From Pseudomonadota bacterium (GTDB lineage Bacteria > Pseudomonadota > Gammaproteobacteria > Steroidobacterales > Steroidobacteraceae), in NCBI GenBank assembly GCA_021779535.1, contig JAJYAM010000020.1:1-37929 (forward strand): DNA of 37,929 bases. Reading direction: 5' to 3'. Position 1 is the stretch's first letter. Every line of letters starts with the position of its first letter. The position numbers were made by a program, and so were the translations under genes. Shown here piece after piece: positions 1-13,710 of this stretch. The notes below the pieces were generated by a model. The model did not search any database. It worked only from the letters and a program-made list of their open reading frames with translations, and was not told the origin of the DNA.

Positions 1-105
1 AAGCGGAATCCGATGGGAAAACCGTGCGATTTCTGAGCGAAAGCCGGCGGATAGAGGCGACATTGATGGTCGCGGCTGGCGGCTCGGCGACCTTACAGAC
101 AAATG
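1..105. other. Intergenic segment at window edge, downstream of tRNA-fMet
   Basis: No convincing coding region is visible. On the minus strand this lies just downstream of the initiator tRNA. In related gammaproteobacteria the next gene would be rimP, followed by nusA and infB; that is inference from synteny and rimP itself is outside the window. A weak 6-bp inverted repeat (GGTCGC at 68-73, GCGACC at 87-92) is present but has no T tract, so I do not call it a terminator. Confidence 0.4.
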
Positions 106-182
106 TGGTAGCGGGGGCAGGATTTGAACCTGCGACCTTCGGGTTATGAGCCCGACGAGCTGCCAGACTGCTCCACCCCGCA
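106..182 (-). tRNA. Initiator tRNA-fMet (anticodon CAU), CCA encoded
   Basis: This 77-nt tRNA carries formylmethionine to the ribosomal P site to start translation. The anticodon is CAT. The anticodon stem has three consecutive G-C pairs (GGG/CCC) next to the loop, the bacterial initiator signature. The first acceptor position is unpaired (T1 opposite T72), whereas positions 2-71 to 7-66 pair; lack of a strong 1-72 pair marks initiator tRNAs. The T arm is GCAGG/CCTGC around TTCGAAT, and the 3' CCA is encoded. The body closely resembles the enterobacterial initiator tRNA, in which the mismatch is usually C1-A72. The gene lies after nuoN on the same strand and has its own likely promoter (198-225). 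Confidence 0.96.
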
Positions 183-197
183 CCGGAGTAGCCCGCT

Positions 198-225
198 ATT
201 CTACCGTAGCGCCATCCGAATACAA
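198..225 (-). promoter_or_regulatory. Sigma-70-type promoter for tRNA-fMet
   Basis: On the minus strand a -35-like TTGTAT (220-225), a 16-bp spacer and a -10 TAGAAT (198-203, five of six to TATAAT) lie just before the tRNA. Predicted initiation falls near 190, leaving a leader of about 8 nt before the mature 5' end at 182. The segment after the -10 is GC-rich, as in stringently controlled stable-RNA promoters, but that control is only a suggestion. Confidence 0.55.
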
Positions 226-297
226 GCACCCCCGCTCAGGCCGCGTCGCGGCGCCGGAACCGGGGCGGCTCGCACGCGCCCGCCGCAAAACGGTCGC

Positions 298-1749
298 CTA
301 CGGCAGCGCGTGCGCGCAGACGACGAGCAACGCGCCCGGCGCGATACCGAGCAGCAGCACGAGCAGCGCGTTCGCGCTCAGCACGGCGCGCATCAGCGGC
401 GAGCCGTCGATCCGCGCGGCATCCACCGGCTCGTCGAAATACATCATCTTCACGACCCGCAGGTAGTAGAACGCGCCGACCACCGAGAACAGCACCGCGA
501 CGACCGCGAGCCAGACGGCGTTGATCCCGAGCACCGCCTGGATCACGCCGAGCTTCGCCCAGAACCCGATGAACGGCGGGAGTCCCGCCAGGCTGAACAT
601 GAAGATCGCCATCATCCCGGCGAACCAGGGGCTGCGTGCGTTCAGGCCCTTGAAGTCCTCGATCCGATCCGCCTCGAACCCGTGGCGCGACAGCAGCAGG
701 ATCATCCCGAACGAGCCCGCGGCGACGATCACGTAGGTGATCGTGTAGAACATGGCGGACTGGTATCCCTGCGACGTCCCGGCGAGTATCCCGAGCAGGA
801 TGTACCCGACGTGCGAGATCGTCGAGTATCCGAGCATCCGTTTGAGGTTGGTCTGCGCGATCGCGACGACGTTGCCGACCGCCATCGACAACACCGACAG
901 CACCACCAGCATCTGGCCCCAGTCCACGTGCGCGCCGCCGAGACCGTCGACGAGCAGGCGCATCGCGAGCGCGAACGCCGCGATCTTCGGTGCACTGCCG
1001 ACGAACAGCGTGACGCAGGTCGGCGAGCCCTCGTACACGTCCGGAATCCACATGTGGAACGGCACCGCGCCGAACTTGAAGCCGATCGCGACGATCAGGA
1101 ACGCGATCCCGAACAGCAGGCCGATGTTCGTCGCGAGCCCCCCCTGCACCGCGGCCGCGATCGTGCCGAGTTCCAGGCTCCCGGTCACGCCGTAGATGAT
1201 CGACATCCCGTACAGCAGCGTCCCCGACGCGAGCGATCCGAGCACGAAGAACTTGATCGCCGACTCGGCCGCACGGCCGGAATCGCGGTCGAACGCGACC
1301 ATCGCGTACAGGCACAGCGACAGCAGCTCGAGCCCCAGGTACACGGTGACGAGGCTCGCCGCGGAGATCAGCACCAGGATACCGAGCGTCGCGAACAGCC
1401 CCAGCACGAAGTACTCGCCCTTGAGGATCCCCCGGTGGCGCATGTATTCGATCGAATACACGAACACGACCGCGACGATCACGAGCGCCACCACTTTCAG
1501 CGCCTGCGACATCGCATCGACGAGGAACATCCCGCCGAGCGCGGTCACCGGACCGCTCACCTCGACCCCGGCCGCGAGCACCGCGGTGATCAGCAACGCC
1601 GCGATCGACAGCGCCGCCGTCCAGTGCCGGCGCTCGTCGCCGATCAGCAGGTCGAGGAGCAGGATCCCGCAACCGGCGAGCCCGAGGAAGATCTCCGGCG
1701 TCGCGAGCGTCAGGCCGGAATTGAAGGCGGCGACACTGAAAGCGTTCAT
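298..1749 (-). CDS. nuoN: NADH-quinone oxidoreductase subunit N
   Basis: NuoN is one of three antiporter-like membrane subunits of complex I and forms part of the proton-pumping arm in the inner membrane. The 483-residue protein is almost entirely hydrophobic helices. It has the expected conserved polar features: an early helix with SLCLYAMVAF, the segment GFKFGAVPFHMWIPDVYEGSPT with its buried lysine and PFH motif, and NLKRMLGYSTISHVGYILLG, the typical broken-helix region. The length matches the family (about 480-490). It is the last nuo gene, starting 9 bp after nuoM ends. About 115 bp separate its stop from the tRNA-fMet gene, with no clear intrinsic terminator. Confidence 0.97.
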   Translation of the reverse strand: MNAFSVAAFNSGLTLATPEIFLGLAGCGILLLDLLIGDERRHWTAALSIAALLITAVLAAGVEVSGPVTALGGMFLVDAMSQALKVVALVIVAVVFVYSIEYMRHRGILKGEYFVLGLFATLGILVLISAASLVTVYLGLELLSLCLYAMVAFDRDSGRAAESAIKFFVLGSLASGTLLYGMSIIYGVTGSLELGTIAAAVQGGLATNIGLLFGIAFLIVAIGFKFGAVPFHMWIPDVYEGSPTCVTLFVGSAPKIAAFALAMRLLVDGLGGAHVDWGQMLVVLSVLSMAVGNVVAIAQTNLKRMLGYSTISHVGYILLGILAGTSQGYQSAMFYTITYVIVAAGSFGMILLLSRHGFEADRIEDFKGLNARSPWFAGMMAIFMFSLAGLPPFIGFWAKLGVIQAVLGINAVWLAVVAVLFSVVGAFYYLRVVKMMYFDEPVDAARIDGSPLMRAVLSANALLVLLLGIAPGALLVVCAHALP

Positions 1750-1758
1750 GGGTGAACC

Positions 1759-3275
1759 CTAGGGCACAAGCTTCGAGACCAGCAGTTGCTGGGTCAGGTG
1801 CTGCGTCGACGCGTGCATCGCGTCGAGCAGCGGCGCCGGCCAGAGGCCGACGAGCAACACCGCGACCGCGAGCAACCCGAGCACCAGGAATTCCCGTCCA
1901 TCGACGTCCTTCAGCGCCGCGACCTTGTCGTTCGCGATCGGCCCGAAGATCACCCGCTTGACGAGCCATAGCGTGTACGCCGCGCCGAGGATCAGGGTGA
2001 CCGCCGCGAAGAACGCATACCAGACGTTCCCCTTGAACGAGGCGAGGATCACGAGGAATTCACCGACGAAGCCGGACGTCCCCGGCAGTCCGGCGTTCGC
2101 GAGCGCGAACAGCACCATGAACGACGCGAAGATCGGCATCGTGTTGACGACGCCCCCGTACGCATCGATGTCCCGGCTGTGGACGCGGTCGTACATCACC
2201 CCGACGCACAGGAACAGCGCGCCCGAGATCAAGCCGTGCGAGATCATCTGCACCATCGATCCGTCGAGCGCCATCCCGATCCCGGTCTGACTGCCGGTGT
2301 GCGCGAAGATCTTGTAGCCGACGAACGCGCCGAGGGTCACGAAGCCCATGTGCGCGATCGAGGAGTACGCGATCAGCTTCTTCATGTCCTTCTGCGCGAG
2401 CGCGACGAAGCCGATGTAGACCACGGCGATCAGCGACAACGCGATGATCAACCAGCTGAGCTCCCGGCTCGCGTCCGGCGCGATCGGCAGCGACAGCCGC
2501 AGGAAGCCGTAGCCGCCCATCTTCAGCATGATCGCCGCGAGGATCACCGAACCGCCGGTCGGGGCCTCGACGTGCGCGTCGGGCAGCCAGGTGTGCACCG
2601 GCCACATCGGCACCTTGACCGCGAACGCCGCGAAGAACGCGAGGAAGATCATCGTCTGCGCGGTCAGGCTGAGCGGCAGGCGCTGGAAGTCGCCGAGATC
2701 GTAGCTGCCGGACTTCAAGTGCAGGTAGATCAGCGCGACCAGCATCAGGAGCGAGCCGAGGAACGTGTACAGGAAGAACTTGATCGTCGCGTAGACGCGC
2801 CGCGGCCCGCCCCAGACGCCGATGATGATGAACATCGGGATCAGCATCACTTCCCAGAACACGTAGAACAGCAACGCGTCGAGTGCGCAGAACACCCCGA
2901 TCATCGCGCCCTCGAGGATCAGGAATGCGCCGAAGTACTGCGCGACGCGCTTGTGCACGCTCCCCCATCCGGCGATCACCACCAGCACCGTCGTGAAGGT
3001 CGTCAGCAGGATCAGCGGCATCGCGATCCCGTCGATTCCGAGCGCGAAATGCGCGTTCACGCTCGGAATCCACGCGGCCCGCTCGACGAACTGCATCGCG
3101 GCGGTGTGCGGGTCGAACTCGGTGTACAGCGGCACGCTCGCGGCGAAGGTCGCGATCGAGACCAGGAGCGACGCCCACCGCGCCGTCGACGGACTGTCGT
3201 TGCCGACCGCGAGCACCGCGAAGCCGCCGAGGATCGGCAGCCAGATCAATACCGACAGAAGGTGTCCGGAAAACA

Positions 3276-3279
<4 letters not shown>
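1759..3279 (-). CDS. nuoM: NADH-quinone oxidoreductase subunit M
   Basis: NuoM is the central antiporter-like subunit of the complex I membrane arm and moves protons across the inner membrane. The protein has about 14 hydrophobic helices. Signature segments include FYVFWEVMLIPMFIIIGVWGG (essential membrane glutamate), KVPMWPVHTWLPDAHVEAPTGGSV, and DMKKLIAYSSIAHMGFVTLG. I chose ATG at 3279 because it overlaps the nuoL stop as ATGA, giving 506 residues starting MMFSGHLLSV. The frame stays open upstream to ATG 3288 and GTG 3297, but those starts would overlap nuoL further and add residues not typical of NuoM. Confidence 0.96.
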
Positions 3280-5231
<1,952 letters not shown>

Positions 5232-5247
5232 GATCTTTCGCCGCCCC

Positions 5248-5553
5248 TCAGCCCTGCAGACTGTCCAGGTCTTCGACGTCGATGCTGCGTCGCTCCCTGA
5301 ACAGTACGACCAGGATCGCCAGTCCGATCGCGGCCTCGGCGGCCGCGACCGTGAGGATGAAGAACACGAAGATCTGGCCGTTGATGTCGCCGAGGAACCG
5401 CGAGAACGCGACGAAGTTGAAGTTCACCGCCAGCAGCATCAGCTCGATGCACATCAGCAGGAGGATCACGTTCTTGCGGTTCAGGAACACTCCCGCGACC
5501 GCGATCGAGAACAGCAATCCCGACAAGGTCAGCACCTCGGTCAATGTGATCAC
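5248..5553 (-). CDS. nuoK: NADH-quinone oxidoreductase subunit K
   Basis: NuoK is a small three-helix subunit (MrpC-like) of the complex I membrane domain. The 101-residue length is exactly typical. Two membrane glutamates of the family are visible: one in [14 protein letters not shown] and one in [16 protein letters not shown] chose a GTG start at 5553: it overlaps the nuoJ stop as GTGA, has a GGAGA-type ribosome binding site about 8 nt upstream, and no suitable ATG exists at the family's N-terminus ([17 protein letters not shown]). Confidence 0.95.
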   Translation of the reverse strand: MITLTEVLTLSGLLFSIAVAGVFLNRKNVILLLMCIELMLLAVNFNFVAFSRFLGDINGQIFVFFILTVAAAEAAIGLAILVVLFRERRSIDVEDLDSLQG

Positions 5554-6155
5554 GGGCGTTTCTCCGGAGCCATCTTCACCAGCCGCACCCGATCCTTCGC
5601 GGACACCCGCACCTGCTCGCCGACGTTCTGCGGCTTCACGCCGGGGCGATGCCGCAGCGTGAGCACGATCGCCGCGATGCTCGCGACCAGCAGGATCACC
5701 GCCGCGATCTGCGCCGGGTACGCGTACCGCGTGAACAGCGCCTCGCCGAGCACGCGCGTGTTCGAGTAGTCGGCCGGCAGGGGCGGCGCGGCGCCGAGCG
5801 AGACTCCGCCGAGGTGCTTCACGACGACGACGTCCAGGATCGCGAACACCATCAGGCCGGCGACGACCGCGGCGATCGGCCAGTAGCCCGCGAGACCCTT
5901 GCGCAGTTCCTCGAGGTTCACGTCGAGCATCATCACGACGAACAGGAACAGCACCATCACCGCGCCGACGTAGACCAGCACCAGCACGATCCCGAGGAAC
6001 TCCGCGTCGAGCATCAGCCAGATCACCGCGCTGTTGAAGAAGCACAGCACCAGGAGCAGCGCCGAGTACACGGGATTGCGCGCGAGGATCACGCCGAACG
6101 CGGCGCCGACCAGCACCGCCGAGAACGCGAAGAACAGCAGCGTCTCGAACATCAT
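5550..6155 (-). CDS. nuoJ: NADH-quinone oxidoreductase subunit J
   Basis: NuoJ is a membrane subunit of complex I linking the quinone site to the antiporter-like subunits. The 201-residue protein begins [19 protein letters not shown] and shows the conserved [26 protein letters not shown] and [18 protein letters not shown] segments, the latter in the pi-bulge helix. Five hydrophobic helices are apparent, with a charged C-terminal tail ([16 protein letters not shown]). The start at 6155 overlaps the nuoI stop as ATGA. The open frame runs on upstream but that part is antisense or out of frame with nuoI and is not NuoJ-like. Confidence 0.95.
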   Translation of the reverse strand: MMFETLLFFAFSAVLVGAAFGVILARNPVYSALLLVLCFFNSAVIWLMLDAEFLGIVLVLVYVGAVMVLFLFVVMMLDVNLEELRKGLAGYWPIAAVVAGLMVFAILDVVVVKHLGGVSLGAAPPLPADYSNTRVLGEALFTRYAYPAQIAAVILLVASIAAIVLTLRHRPGVKPQNVGEQVRVSAKDRVRLVKMAPEKRP

Positions 6156-6640
6156 CGGTACCGCGCGTCGGCGGCCCGGTCGGCCGCGATGACGGGTTCG
6201 AAGCGCTCGCCGACCGCCAGCAACTTGTCCTTCGTCATGATGTTCTCGCCACGATGTTCCATGTGGTACTCGAGGACGCGGGTCTCGACGATCGCGTCCA
6301 CCGGACAGGCTTCCTCGCAGAAACCGCAATAGATGCACTTGAACAGGTCGATGTCGTAGCGGGTCGTGCGCCGCGTGCCGTCCGCGCCGACCCCCGAGTC
6401 GATCGTGATCGCGAGCGCCGGGCAGACGGCCTCGCAGAGCTTGCAGGCGATGCAGCGCTCCTCGCCGTTCGGGTAGCGCCGCAACGCGTGGAGACCGCGA
6501 AAGCGCGGACTCTGCGGCGTCTTCTCCTCGGGGTAGTTGAGCGTCGTCTTGGGCCTGAACAGGTTCTTCAGGGTCACCCAGAGGCCCTGCAACAGCTCCC
6601 AGAGGAGGAACGTCTTGATGAAACTGCGGATGCCTTGCAT
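6152..6640 (-). CDS. nuoI: NADH-quinone oxidoreductase subunit I (two 4Fe-4S clusters)
   Basis: NuoI passes electrons through clusters N6a and N6b to N2 in NuoB. Two ferredoxin motifs are complete: [12 protein letters not shown] and [12 protein letters not shown], each C-x2-C-x2-C-x3-C-P. The N-terminal helix ([20 protein letters not shown]) anchors the subunit at the membrane, and the 162-residue length is normal. The start MQGIRSF at 6640 leaves a 2-nt gap after the nuoH stop. The open frame extends into nuoH but that part is shadow sequence. Confidence 0.97.
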   Translation of the reverse strand: MQGIRSFIKTFLLWELLQGLWVTLKNLFRPKTTLNYPEEKTPQSPRFRGLHALRRYPNGEERCIACKLCEAVCPALAITIDSGVGADGTRRTTRYDIDLFKCIYCGFCEEACPVDAIVETRVLEYHMEHRGENIMTKDKLLAVGERFEPVIAADRAADARYR

Positions 6641-6642
6641 CT

Positions 6643-7722
6643 TCAGATATGTCCCTTCCACGGACCCACGTGGCAGTAGATCAGCACGCCTTCCACGAAC
6701 AACCACACCAGCGTGACCGGGATCAGCGCCTTCCAGCCGAGACGCATGATCTGGTCGTAGCGGTACCTCGGGAAGGTCGCGCGCAGCCACAGGAAACCGA
6801 ACATCGGCACCAGCGTCTTCAACCCGAACCAGAAGAAGCCCGGTTGCGCGAGCAGCGAGGACGCCGGCAAGTAGCCGTCGAACGGCGACAGCCACCCGCC
6901 GAAGAAGAAGATCACGGTCAGCGCCGAGATCAGGATCATGTTCACGTACTCGGCGATGAAGAACAGCGCGAACGCCATTCCCGAGTAATCGACGTGGAAC
7001 CCGGCGACGATCTCGGATTCGCCCTCGGCGACGTCGAACGGCGCGCGATTGGTCTCGGCGACGCCGGCGATGTAATAGACGACGAACAGCGGGAACAGCC
7101 AGAACCAGTTCCAGCTGAGCGGACCGCCGTGCTGGGATTCGATGATCCGGCCGATGTTGAGGCTCCCGGCCGCCATCAGCACGCCGACCATCGCGAATCC
7201 CATCGCGATCTCGTACGCGACGATCTGCGCGGCGGAGCGCATCGCGCCGAGGAACGCGTACTTGGAGTTCGCCGCCCAGCCGGCGAGGATCACGCCGTAG
7301 ACGCCGAGCGAGGCCATCGCGAGGATGAACAGCAAGCCCGCGTCGATGTTCGCGAACGCCTTTTGCGGCGCGAACGGGATCACCGACCAGATCGCGAGCG
7401 CCGGGATCATCGTGAGGAACGGCGCGACGCGGAACAGCACCTTGTTCGCGTCCCCCGGGACCAGGATCTCCTTGAACAGCAGCTTCACGACGTCCGCGAA
7501 CGGCTGGCCGAGTCCGGGCACCCAGAACAGGTTCACGCGGTTCGGGCCCCGCCGGGACTGCATCCATCCGATGATCTTGCGCTCGGCGAGCGTGTAGAAC
7601 GCCATCACCAGGATCACGCCGATCATCACCATCAGGATCTGCACCGCGGTCAGCACGGGATCCGCCCAGTAGGCCGTGATCAGGCTCGAGAGCCGGACGC
7701 GAATCGGTTCCCAGGTCCACAT
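6643..7722 (-). CDS. nuoH: NADH-quinone oxidoreductase subunit H
   Basis: NuoH is the membrane subunit that, with NuoB and NuoD, builds the quinone chamber of complex I. It has eight or nine hydrophobic helices. Family signatures are [34 protein letters not shown], and the acidic cytoplasmic loop [20 protein letters not shown], thought to couple quinone chemistry to proton pumping. The 359-residue protein is slightly longer than the enterobacterial form (about 325), mainly at the N-terminus, where [19 protein letters not shown] precedes the first helix. The ATG at 7722 lies 2 nt after the nuoG stop. Confidence 0.97.
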   Translation of the reverse strand: MWTWEPIRVRLSSLITAYWADPVLTAVQILMVMIGVILVMAFYTLAERKIIGWMQSRRGPNRVNLFWVPGLGQPFADVVKLLFKEILVPGDANKVLFRVAPFLTMIPALAIWSVIPFAPQKAFANIDAGLLFILAMASLGVYGVILAGWAANSKYAFLGAMRSAAQIVAYEIAMGFAMVGVLMAAGSLNIGRIIESQHGGPLSWNWFWLFPLFVVYYIAGVAETNRAPFDVAEGESEIVAGFHVDYSGMAFALFFIAEYVNMILISALTVIFFFGGWLSPFDGYLPASSLLAQPGFFWFGLKTLVPMFGFLWLRATFPRYRYDQIMRLGWKALIPVTLVWLFVEGVLIYCHVGPWKGHI

Positions 7723-7724
7723 GG

Positions 7725-9893
7725 TCAGATCACGACGCGGGCGAGCTGCCCGTCCTTCGTCTTCGCGAGCGCGCCGGAACCGCGCACGAGCGCATCGCCC
7801 TGGTAGGGAGGAATCAGCACCCACGGTGCGGGCGCGCCGCGCGCCGGCAGCGCGGCGGCCGCGAGGCGGCCGAGGGTCTGCGGCTCGACGTTCAGGCCGC
7901 AGATCGCGCGCAATGCGTCGCGAACCTCCTCCGAGCTCTCGTAGTCGAACCCCGGCAGGTCGAGGAGATTGCCGAGCACCCGCAGGATCTTCCAGCCCGG
8001 CCGGCTCTCTCCCAAGAGCCGCGCCGCGCCGGCCCAGCTCTGCCACCGGCCTTCGAGGTTCACGTAGGTGCCCGAGGTCTCGGCGAAGCTGCCGGCCGGC
8101 AACACGACGTGCGCGTGCGCGGCGAGCGATTCCGGCAGATGCGAGGTGATCGCGATCACGCGTTCGGCGCGCGCGAGCGCGTCGGCGCCGCCGGCGAGGT
8201 CCGCCTGGGGATCGATCGGGCCGAGGAGCACGTACGCCCGCAGGGACGCTTCGAGCATCGCGCGCGCGTTTGCCCCCGGCGCGGGAGCCTCGGCCCCGCC
8301 GGGCAGCCGGTGCGGCACCGCGCCGGCGAGATAGGCGCCGGCGGCGTTCGGGCCTTCGGCGAGGAATCCAAGACTCGCGCCCGCGATCTCGGCGAGCGCC
8401 GCGGCGAGCGTGCGCAGCTCCGCGTACGCCGGGTGGCGCTGCGCGAGGGTGCCGAGGATCAGCGCGCGCCGCTCGCCCTGCAGCAGGGCGCGTGCGAGCG
8501 CCTCGTGGGCTTCGCCGGGCGTCGCGGCCGCCGCCGCCGGCGGCACCGGTAAGCCGGCGAGCGTCGCGGCCGCGTGCAGCGTCGCCGCGAGATCCGCGAC
8601 CAGGTCGCGCTCGGACACCGCGTAGGCGGCGACCGGGAACAGGTACTCGAACCGGCGCGGATTCAAGAAAGCCACCTTCGCGCCGCCTTGGACCGCCGCC
8701 TTGCGGATCCGGTGCGCGAGCAGCGGCATTTCCTGCCGCAGGTGGCAGCCGACGATCAGCGCGGCGTCGAGCCGCTCGATCTCGGCGATCGGCCGCCCGA
8801 GCGCCGGGAAACGTCCCTCGCGATCGTCGGCGCGAAAATCGAGCTGTCGCAGCCGATGGTCCACGTGGTGCGACCCGAATCCGCGCGCGATCTGCGCGAA
8901 CAGCGACAGCTCTTCCAGCGTCGCGATCGGCGAGGCGAGGAAACCCGCGGCGGCCGCGCCGTGCGCGGTCCGCGTCGCGAGCAGCCCTTCGGCCGCCGCG
9001 GTCAGCGCGACTTCCCAGTCGACCGGCCGCAGCGTCCCGTCGATGCGCAGCATCGGGCGCGTCACGCGCTGATCGGAATAGATGCCCTCGAACCCGAACC
9101 GGTCGCGGTCCGCGATCCAGGCTTCGTTGACCTCCTCGTTGTCGCGCGGAACGATCCGCATCAGCCTGCCGCGCAGCACGTGGCCGAAGAGGTTGGATCC
9201 GAAGCCGTCGTGAGCCGACACCAGTGCGTGCTGGGTCATCTCCCAGGACCGGCCGTGATAACGGAACGGCTTGTTGTTGAGCGCGCCGACCGGGCACAGG
9301 TCGATGATGTTCGCGGACAGCTCATGATCGATGCCGCGCTCGACGTAGGTCGTGATGTGCATCTGCTCGCCGCGGCCGAGCGCGCCGAGCTCTGGAAACC
9401 CTTGGATTTCCTGGCCGAAGCGCACGCAGCGCGTGCAGTGGATGCAGCGGGTCATGTCGGTCGAGACCAGCGGCCCGAGGCTCTGGTCCTTCACGACGCG
9501 CTTGCGCTCGGTGAAGCGCGAGACGTCGCGGCCGTACCCGACCGCGAGGTCCTGCAACTCGCACTCGCCGCCCTGATCGCAGATCGGGCAGTCGAGCGGA
9601 TGGTTGATCAGCAGGAACTCCATCGTCGCGCGCTGCGCGGCGACCGCCTTCGGGGATTTCGTGAAGACCTTCATGCCCTCGGTCACGGGCGTCGCGCAGG
9701 CCGGCAAGGGCTTCGGCGCCTTCTCGACCTCGACCAGGCACATGCGGCAGTTCGCCGCGACCGACAGCTTCTCGTGATAGCAGAACCGCGGGATGTAGAT
9801 GCTCGCCGAATCCGTGACCTGGATGATCATCTGGCCCTTGCGGGCCTTGAGCGGAACGCCGTTGACTTCGATGTTGACCAGATCTTCGCTCAT
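7725..9893 (-). CDS. nuoG: NADH-quinone oxidoreductase subunit G
   Basis: NuoG is the large iron-sulfur subunit of the peripheral arm. The N-terminus has a 2Fe-2S ferredoxin domain ([16 protein letters not shown] and a fourth Cys in PACATPV), a His-Cys3 4Fe-4S site ([14 protein letters not shown]) and a four-Cys 4Fe-4S site (CIHCTRC, then CPVGAL). A degenerate molybdopterin-oxidoreductase domain follows. No cysteines lie where the optional N7 cluster would bind ([19 protein letters not shown]), so N7 is absent, unlike in Escherichia coli. The 722-residue length is at the short end for the family. ATG 9893 ([13 protein letters not shown]) lies 13 bp after nuoF's stop; the open frame upstream is shadow. 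Confidence 0.96.
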   Translation of the reverse strand: MSEDLVNIEVNGVPLKARKGQMIIQVTDSASIYIPRFCYHEKLSVAANCRMCLVEVEKAPKPLPACATPVTEGMKVFTKSPKAVAAQRATMEFLLINHPLDCPICDQGGECELQDLAVGYGRDVSRFTERKRVVKDQSLGPLVSTDMTRCIHCTRCVRFGQEIQGFPELGALGRGEQMHITTYVERGIDHELSANIIDLCPVGALNNKPFRYHGRSWEMTQHALVSAHDGFGSNLFGHVLRGRLMRIVPRDNEEVNEAWIADRDRFGFEGIYSDQRVTRPMLRIDGTLRPVDWEVALTAAAEGLLATRTAHGAAAAGFLASPIATLEELSLFAQIARGFGSHHVDHRLRQLDFRADDREGRFPALGRPIAEIERLDAALIVGCHLRQEMPLLAHRIRKAAVQGGAKVAFLNPRRFEYLFPVAAYAVSERDLVADLAATLHAAATLAGLPVPPAAAAATPGEAHEALARALLQGERRALILGTLAQRHPAYAELRTLAAALAEIAGASLGFLAEGPNAAGAYLAGAVPHRLPGGAEAPAPGANARAMLEASLRAYVLLGPIDPQADLAGGADALARAERVIAITSHLPESLAAHAHVVLPAGSFAETSGTYVNLEGRWQSWAGAARLLGESRPGWKILRVLGNLLDLPGFDYESSEEVRDALRAICGLNVEPQTLGRLAAAALPARGAPAPWVLIPPYQGDALVRGSGALAKTKDGQLARVVI

Positions 9894-9906
9894 CGCTCGC
9901 TCTGCT

Positions 9907-11211
<1,305 letters not shown>

Positions 11212-11228
11212 CGGTTAGGCTCCGGCGC

Positions 11229-11714
11229 TCACTTCAACGCGTCCAGCACCGTGTCGACCTTCTCGGGCGTCAGGTCCTCGTGGTACACGTGGTCGACCAT
11301 CATCATCGGCGCGCCCGTGCAGGCCGCGAGGCACTCTTCCTCGCGCTTGAGGAATATCCGGCCGTCCGGCGTGCTCTCGCCGACCTGGATCCCCAGCTTC
11401 TTCTCGATGTGCGCGAGCAGCGTCTCTCCGCCCCGCAGCATGCAGGAGATGTTCGTGCAAACCGACACGTGGTGGCGGCCGACCGGATGGGTCTCGAACA
11501 TGGAGTAGAACGCGGCGACTTCGTAGACCTGGATCGGCGGCAGGCCGAGGTATGCGGCGATCGCGTCCATCAACGGCGTCGTCAGGTGACCGCCGTTCTC
11601 GTGTTGCGCGGCGTGCAACGCCGAGATCACCGCGGATCGCCTGCGCTCGGGCGGAAACTTCGCCGTCCACCGGTCGATTTCCTCGCGAAGATGCTTCGAC
11701 AGTTCCACGCTCAT
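11229..11714 (-). CDS. nuoE: NADH-quinone oxidoreductase subunit E (2Fe-2S)
   Basis: NuoE is a thioredoxin-like 2Fe-2S protein (cluster N1a) bound to NuoF at the tip of the peripheral arm. The four ligands are visible as CTNISC (C-x4-C) and CLAAC (C-x3-C). The helical N-terminus includes [18 protein letters not shown] and the conserved [11 protein letters not shown] segment. The 161-residue length is normal. The start [11 protein letters not shown] at 11714 overlaps the nuoD stop as ATGA. A much longer open frame in register extends through nuoD but its upstream part is arginine-rich shadow. Confidence 0.96.
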   Translation of the reverse strand: MSVELSKHLREEIDRWTAKFPPERRRSAVISALHAAQHENGGHLTTPLMDAIAAYLGLPPIQVYEVAAFYSMFETHPVGRHHVSVCTNISCMLRGGETLLAHIEKKLGIQVGESTPDGRIFLKREEECLAACTGAPMMMVDHVYHEDLTPEKVDTVLDALK

Positions 11715-12964
11715 CGGTCGATCTCGCCGAATACGATGTCCTGGCTGCCGATCACCGCGACCACGTCGGCCAGCATGTGTCCTTGAACCATCTCCTGCAT
11801 CGACGCGAGGTGCGCGAACCCCGGCGCGCGGACCTTCATCCGGTACGGCTTGTTCGCGCCGTCGGAGACGAGGTAGACGCCGAGTTCGCCCTTCGGCGCC
11901 TCGATCGCCGCGTACGTCTCGCCTTCCGGCACGCAATAGCCCTCGGTCATGAATTTGAAGTGATGGATCAGCGATTCCATGTCGCCCTTCATCTGTTCCC
12001 GGGGCGGCGGCCGGAGCTTGCGGTCGTCGATCATCACCGGTCCCGGATTCGACCTCAGCCAGTCGACGCACTGGGCGACGATCCGATTGGATTGCCGCAG
12101 CTCTTCCATGCGCACCAGATAGCGGTCGTAGCAGTCGCCGTTCGTGCCGACCGGCACGTCGAAATCGACGCGGTCGTAGGCCTCGTACGGCTGCTTCTTG
12201 CGCAAATCCCACTCGACCCCGGAACCGCGCAGCATCGGTCCCGTGAAGCCGAGCTGCAGCGCGCGCTCCGGGCTCACGACCGCGATGTTCACCGTGCGCT
12301 GCTTCCAGATGCGGTTGTCCGTCAGCAGCGTCTCGTACTCGTCGATGCACGCCGGGAAGCGGCGGGTGAAATCCTCGATGAAGTCGAGCATGCTGCCGCT
12401 GCGCCGCTCATTGAGACGGTCCACGTCCTTCTTGCTGCGCCACTTCGAGTACTGGTGCTTCGGCATCGAATCCGGCAGGTCGCGATAGACGCCGCCCGGA
12501 CGGTAGTAGGTCGCGTGCATCCGCGTTCCCGACACCGCCTCGTAACAGTCCATCAAGTCCTCCCGCTCGCGGAAGGCATAGAGGAACACCGTCATCGCGC
12601 CGATGTCGAGGCCGTGGGCGCCGAGCCACATCAGGTGATTCAGGATCCGGGTGATCTCGTCGAACAGCACCCGCACGTACTGCGCGCGCAGCGGCGCCTC
12701 GATGCCGAGCAGCCGCTCGATCGCCATCACGTAGGCGTGCTCGTTGCACATCATCGAGACGTAGTCCAGGCGATCCATGTACCCGATCGACTGGTTGAAC
12801 ACCTTGCTCTCGGCGAGCTTTTCCGTGCCCCGGTGCAGGAGCCCGACGTGCGGATCCGCCTTCTGGATCACCTCGCCGTCCATCTCGAGCACCAGCCGCA
12901 GCACGCCGTGCGCCGCCGGATGCTGCGGCCCGAAATTCATCGTGAAATTGCGGATCTCAGCCAT
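11711..12964 (-). CDS. nuoD: NADH-quinone oxidoreductase subunit D (49 kDa-type)
   Basis: NuoD is the NiFe-hydrogenase-derived subunit that forms the quinone head-group site with NuoB. The N-terminal loop [21 protein letters not shown] contains the histidine that contacts quinone. HRGTEKLAE and [11 protein letters not shown] follow, the latter holding the family tyrosine. The C-terminal [23 protein letters not shown] and [19 protein letters not shown] are textbook NuoD. The 417-residue length fits. It is encoded separately from nuoC (in enterobacteria they are fused), and its ATG lies inside the nuoC end, an 8-bp overlap. Confidence 0.98.
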   Translation of the reverse strand: MAEIRNFTMNFGPQHPAAHGVLRLVLEMDGEVIQKADPHVGLLHRGTEKLAESKVFNQSIGYMDRLDYVSMMCNEHAYVMAIERLLGIEAPLRAQYVRVLFDEITRILNHLMWLGAHGLDIGAMTVFLYAFREREDLMDCYEAVSGTRMHATYYRPGGVYRDLPDSMPKHQYSKWRSKKDVDRLNERRSGSMLDFIEDFTRRFPACIDEYETLLTDNRIWKQRTVNIAVVSPERALQLGFTGPMLRGSGVEWDLRKKQPYEAYDRVDFDVPVGTNGDCYDRYLVRMEELRQSNRIVAQCVDWLRSNPGPVMIDDRKLRPPPREQMKGDMESLIHHFKFMTEGYCVPEGETYAAIEAPKGELGVYLVSDGANKPYRMKVRAPGFAHLASMQEMVQGHMLADVVAVIGSQDIVFGEIDR

Positions 12965-13697
12965 TCGGTTTCGCGTTCGTCAGTTGCGGGTCGTAGCGGT
13001 TGTCGTGTCGAATGACCCGGGGCACCAGGACCCGCGGTTCGATGCTGACGGGTTCGTAGACGATGCGTCCCTTCTCCGGGTCGTAGCGCACTTCGACGTT
13101 GCCGATCAGCGGAAAATCCTTGCGGAACGGATGACCGATGAAGCCGTAGTCGGTCAGGATCCGCCGCAGGTCCGGATGACCCCGGAACAAGATCCCGAAC
13201 AGGTCGAACGCCTCGCGCTCGAACCAGTTCGCCGACGCCCAGATTCCGGTCACCGAATCGACCATCGGCTGCGCATCGTCCGGGCAGTACACGCGCACCC
13301 GCAAGCGGTGATTCAACGAGACCGACAGCAGTTGATAGACCACCGCGAAGCGCCGGCCGGGCGGCTCCACGGCTTCCTCCGGGCGCGCCGCGCCGCGGGC
13401 GACGCCGCGGCTGAAGCCGGTCGCGGTGGCGTCGGCGGTCTTCCACTCGGCGCGGCCGTAGTCGAGGAAATCGACGCCACTGACGTCGATGCAGGTCTCG
13501 AAGCGCAGCGCCGGGTCGTCGCGCAAGGTCTTCGCGAACTCCAGCAGCCGGTCCGCGGGCAGCGCGCAGGCGAGCTCCCCGGGGCGGCAATCGAGCGGGA
13601 TCGCCGCGTCGCCGAACGCCCGCGCGACCGCTCCGGCGAGCGTCGCGAGCCGGCTCCCGTCCGCGCCGCCGTGTTCGGCGCCTGCCGGCGCCGTCAT
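12957..13697 (-). CDS. nuoC: NADH-quinone oxidoreductase subunit C (30 kDa-type)
   Basis: NuoC is a peripheral-arm scaffold subunit packed against NuoD. The C-terminal family signature is clear: [39 protein letters not shown] and a [14 protein letters not shown] tail. The 246-residue protein has an Ala/Gly/Arg-rich stretch between DYGRAEW (about residue 80) and [20 protein letters not shown] (about 115). I read this as a lineage insertion; I recall similar insertions in some gamma- and betaproteobacterial NuoC proteins but cannot check. The N-terminal 30 residues are also low complexity. ATG 13697 follows nuoB by 13 bp. Confidence 0.95.
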   Translation of the reverse strand: MTAPAGAEHGGADGSRLATLAGAVARAFGDAAIPLDCRPGELACALPADRLLEFAKTLRDDPALRFETCIDVSGVDFLDYGRAEWKTADATATGFSRGVARGAARPEEAVEPPGRRFAVVYQLLSVSLNHRLRVRVYCPDDAQPMVDSVTGIWASANWFEREAFDLFGILFRGHPDLRRILTDYGFIGHPFRKDFPLIGNVEVRYDPEKGRIVYEPVSIEPRVLVPRVIRHDNRYDPQLTNAKPNG

Positions 13698-13710
13698 CGC
13701 CCCGACCTCG

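Noticed and set aside
183-297. An intrinsic terminator after nuoN
   Set aside because: The gap has a GCCGCG-T-CGCGGC palindrome (240-252), but the loop would be tiny or the stem short and there is no T tract.
146-466. A 106-codon plus-strand frame across the tRNA-fMet region and nuoN 3' end
   Set aside because: It runs antisense through a tRNA and nuoN and shows no protein family features.
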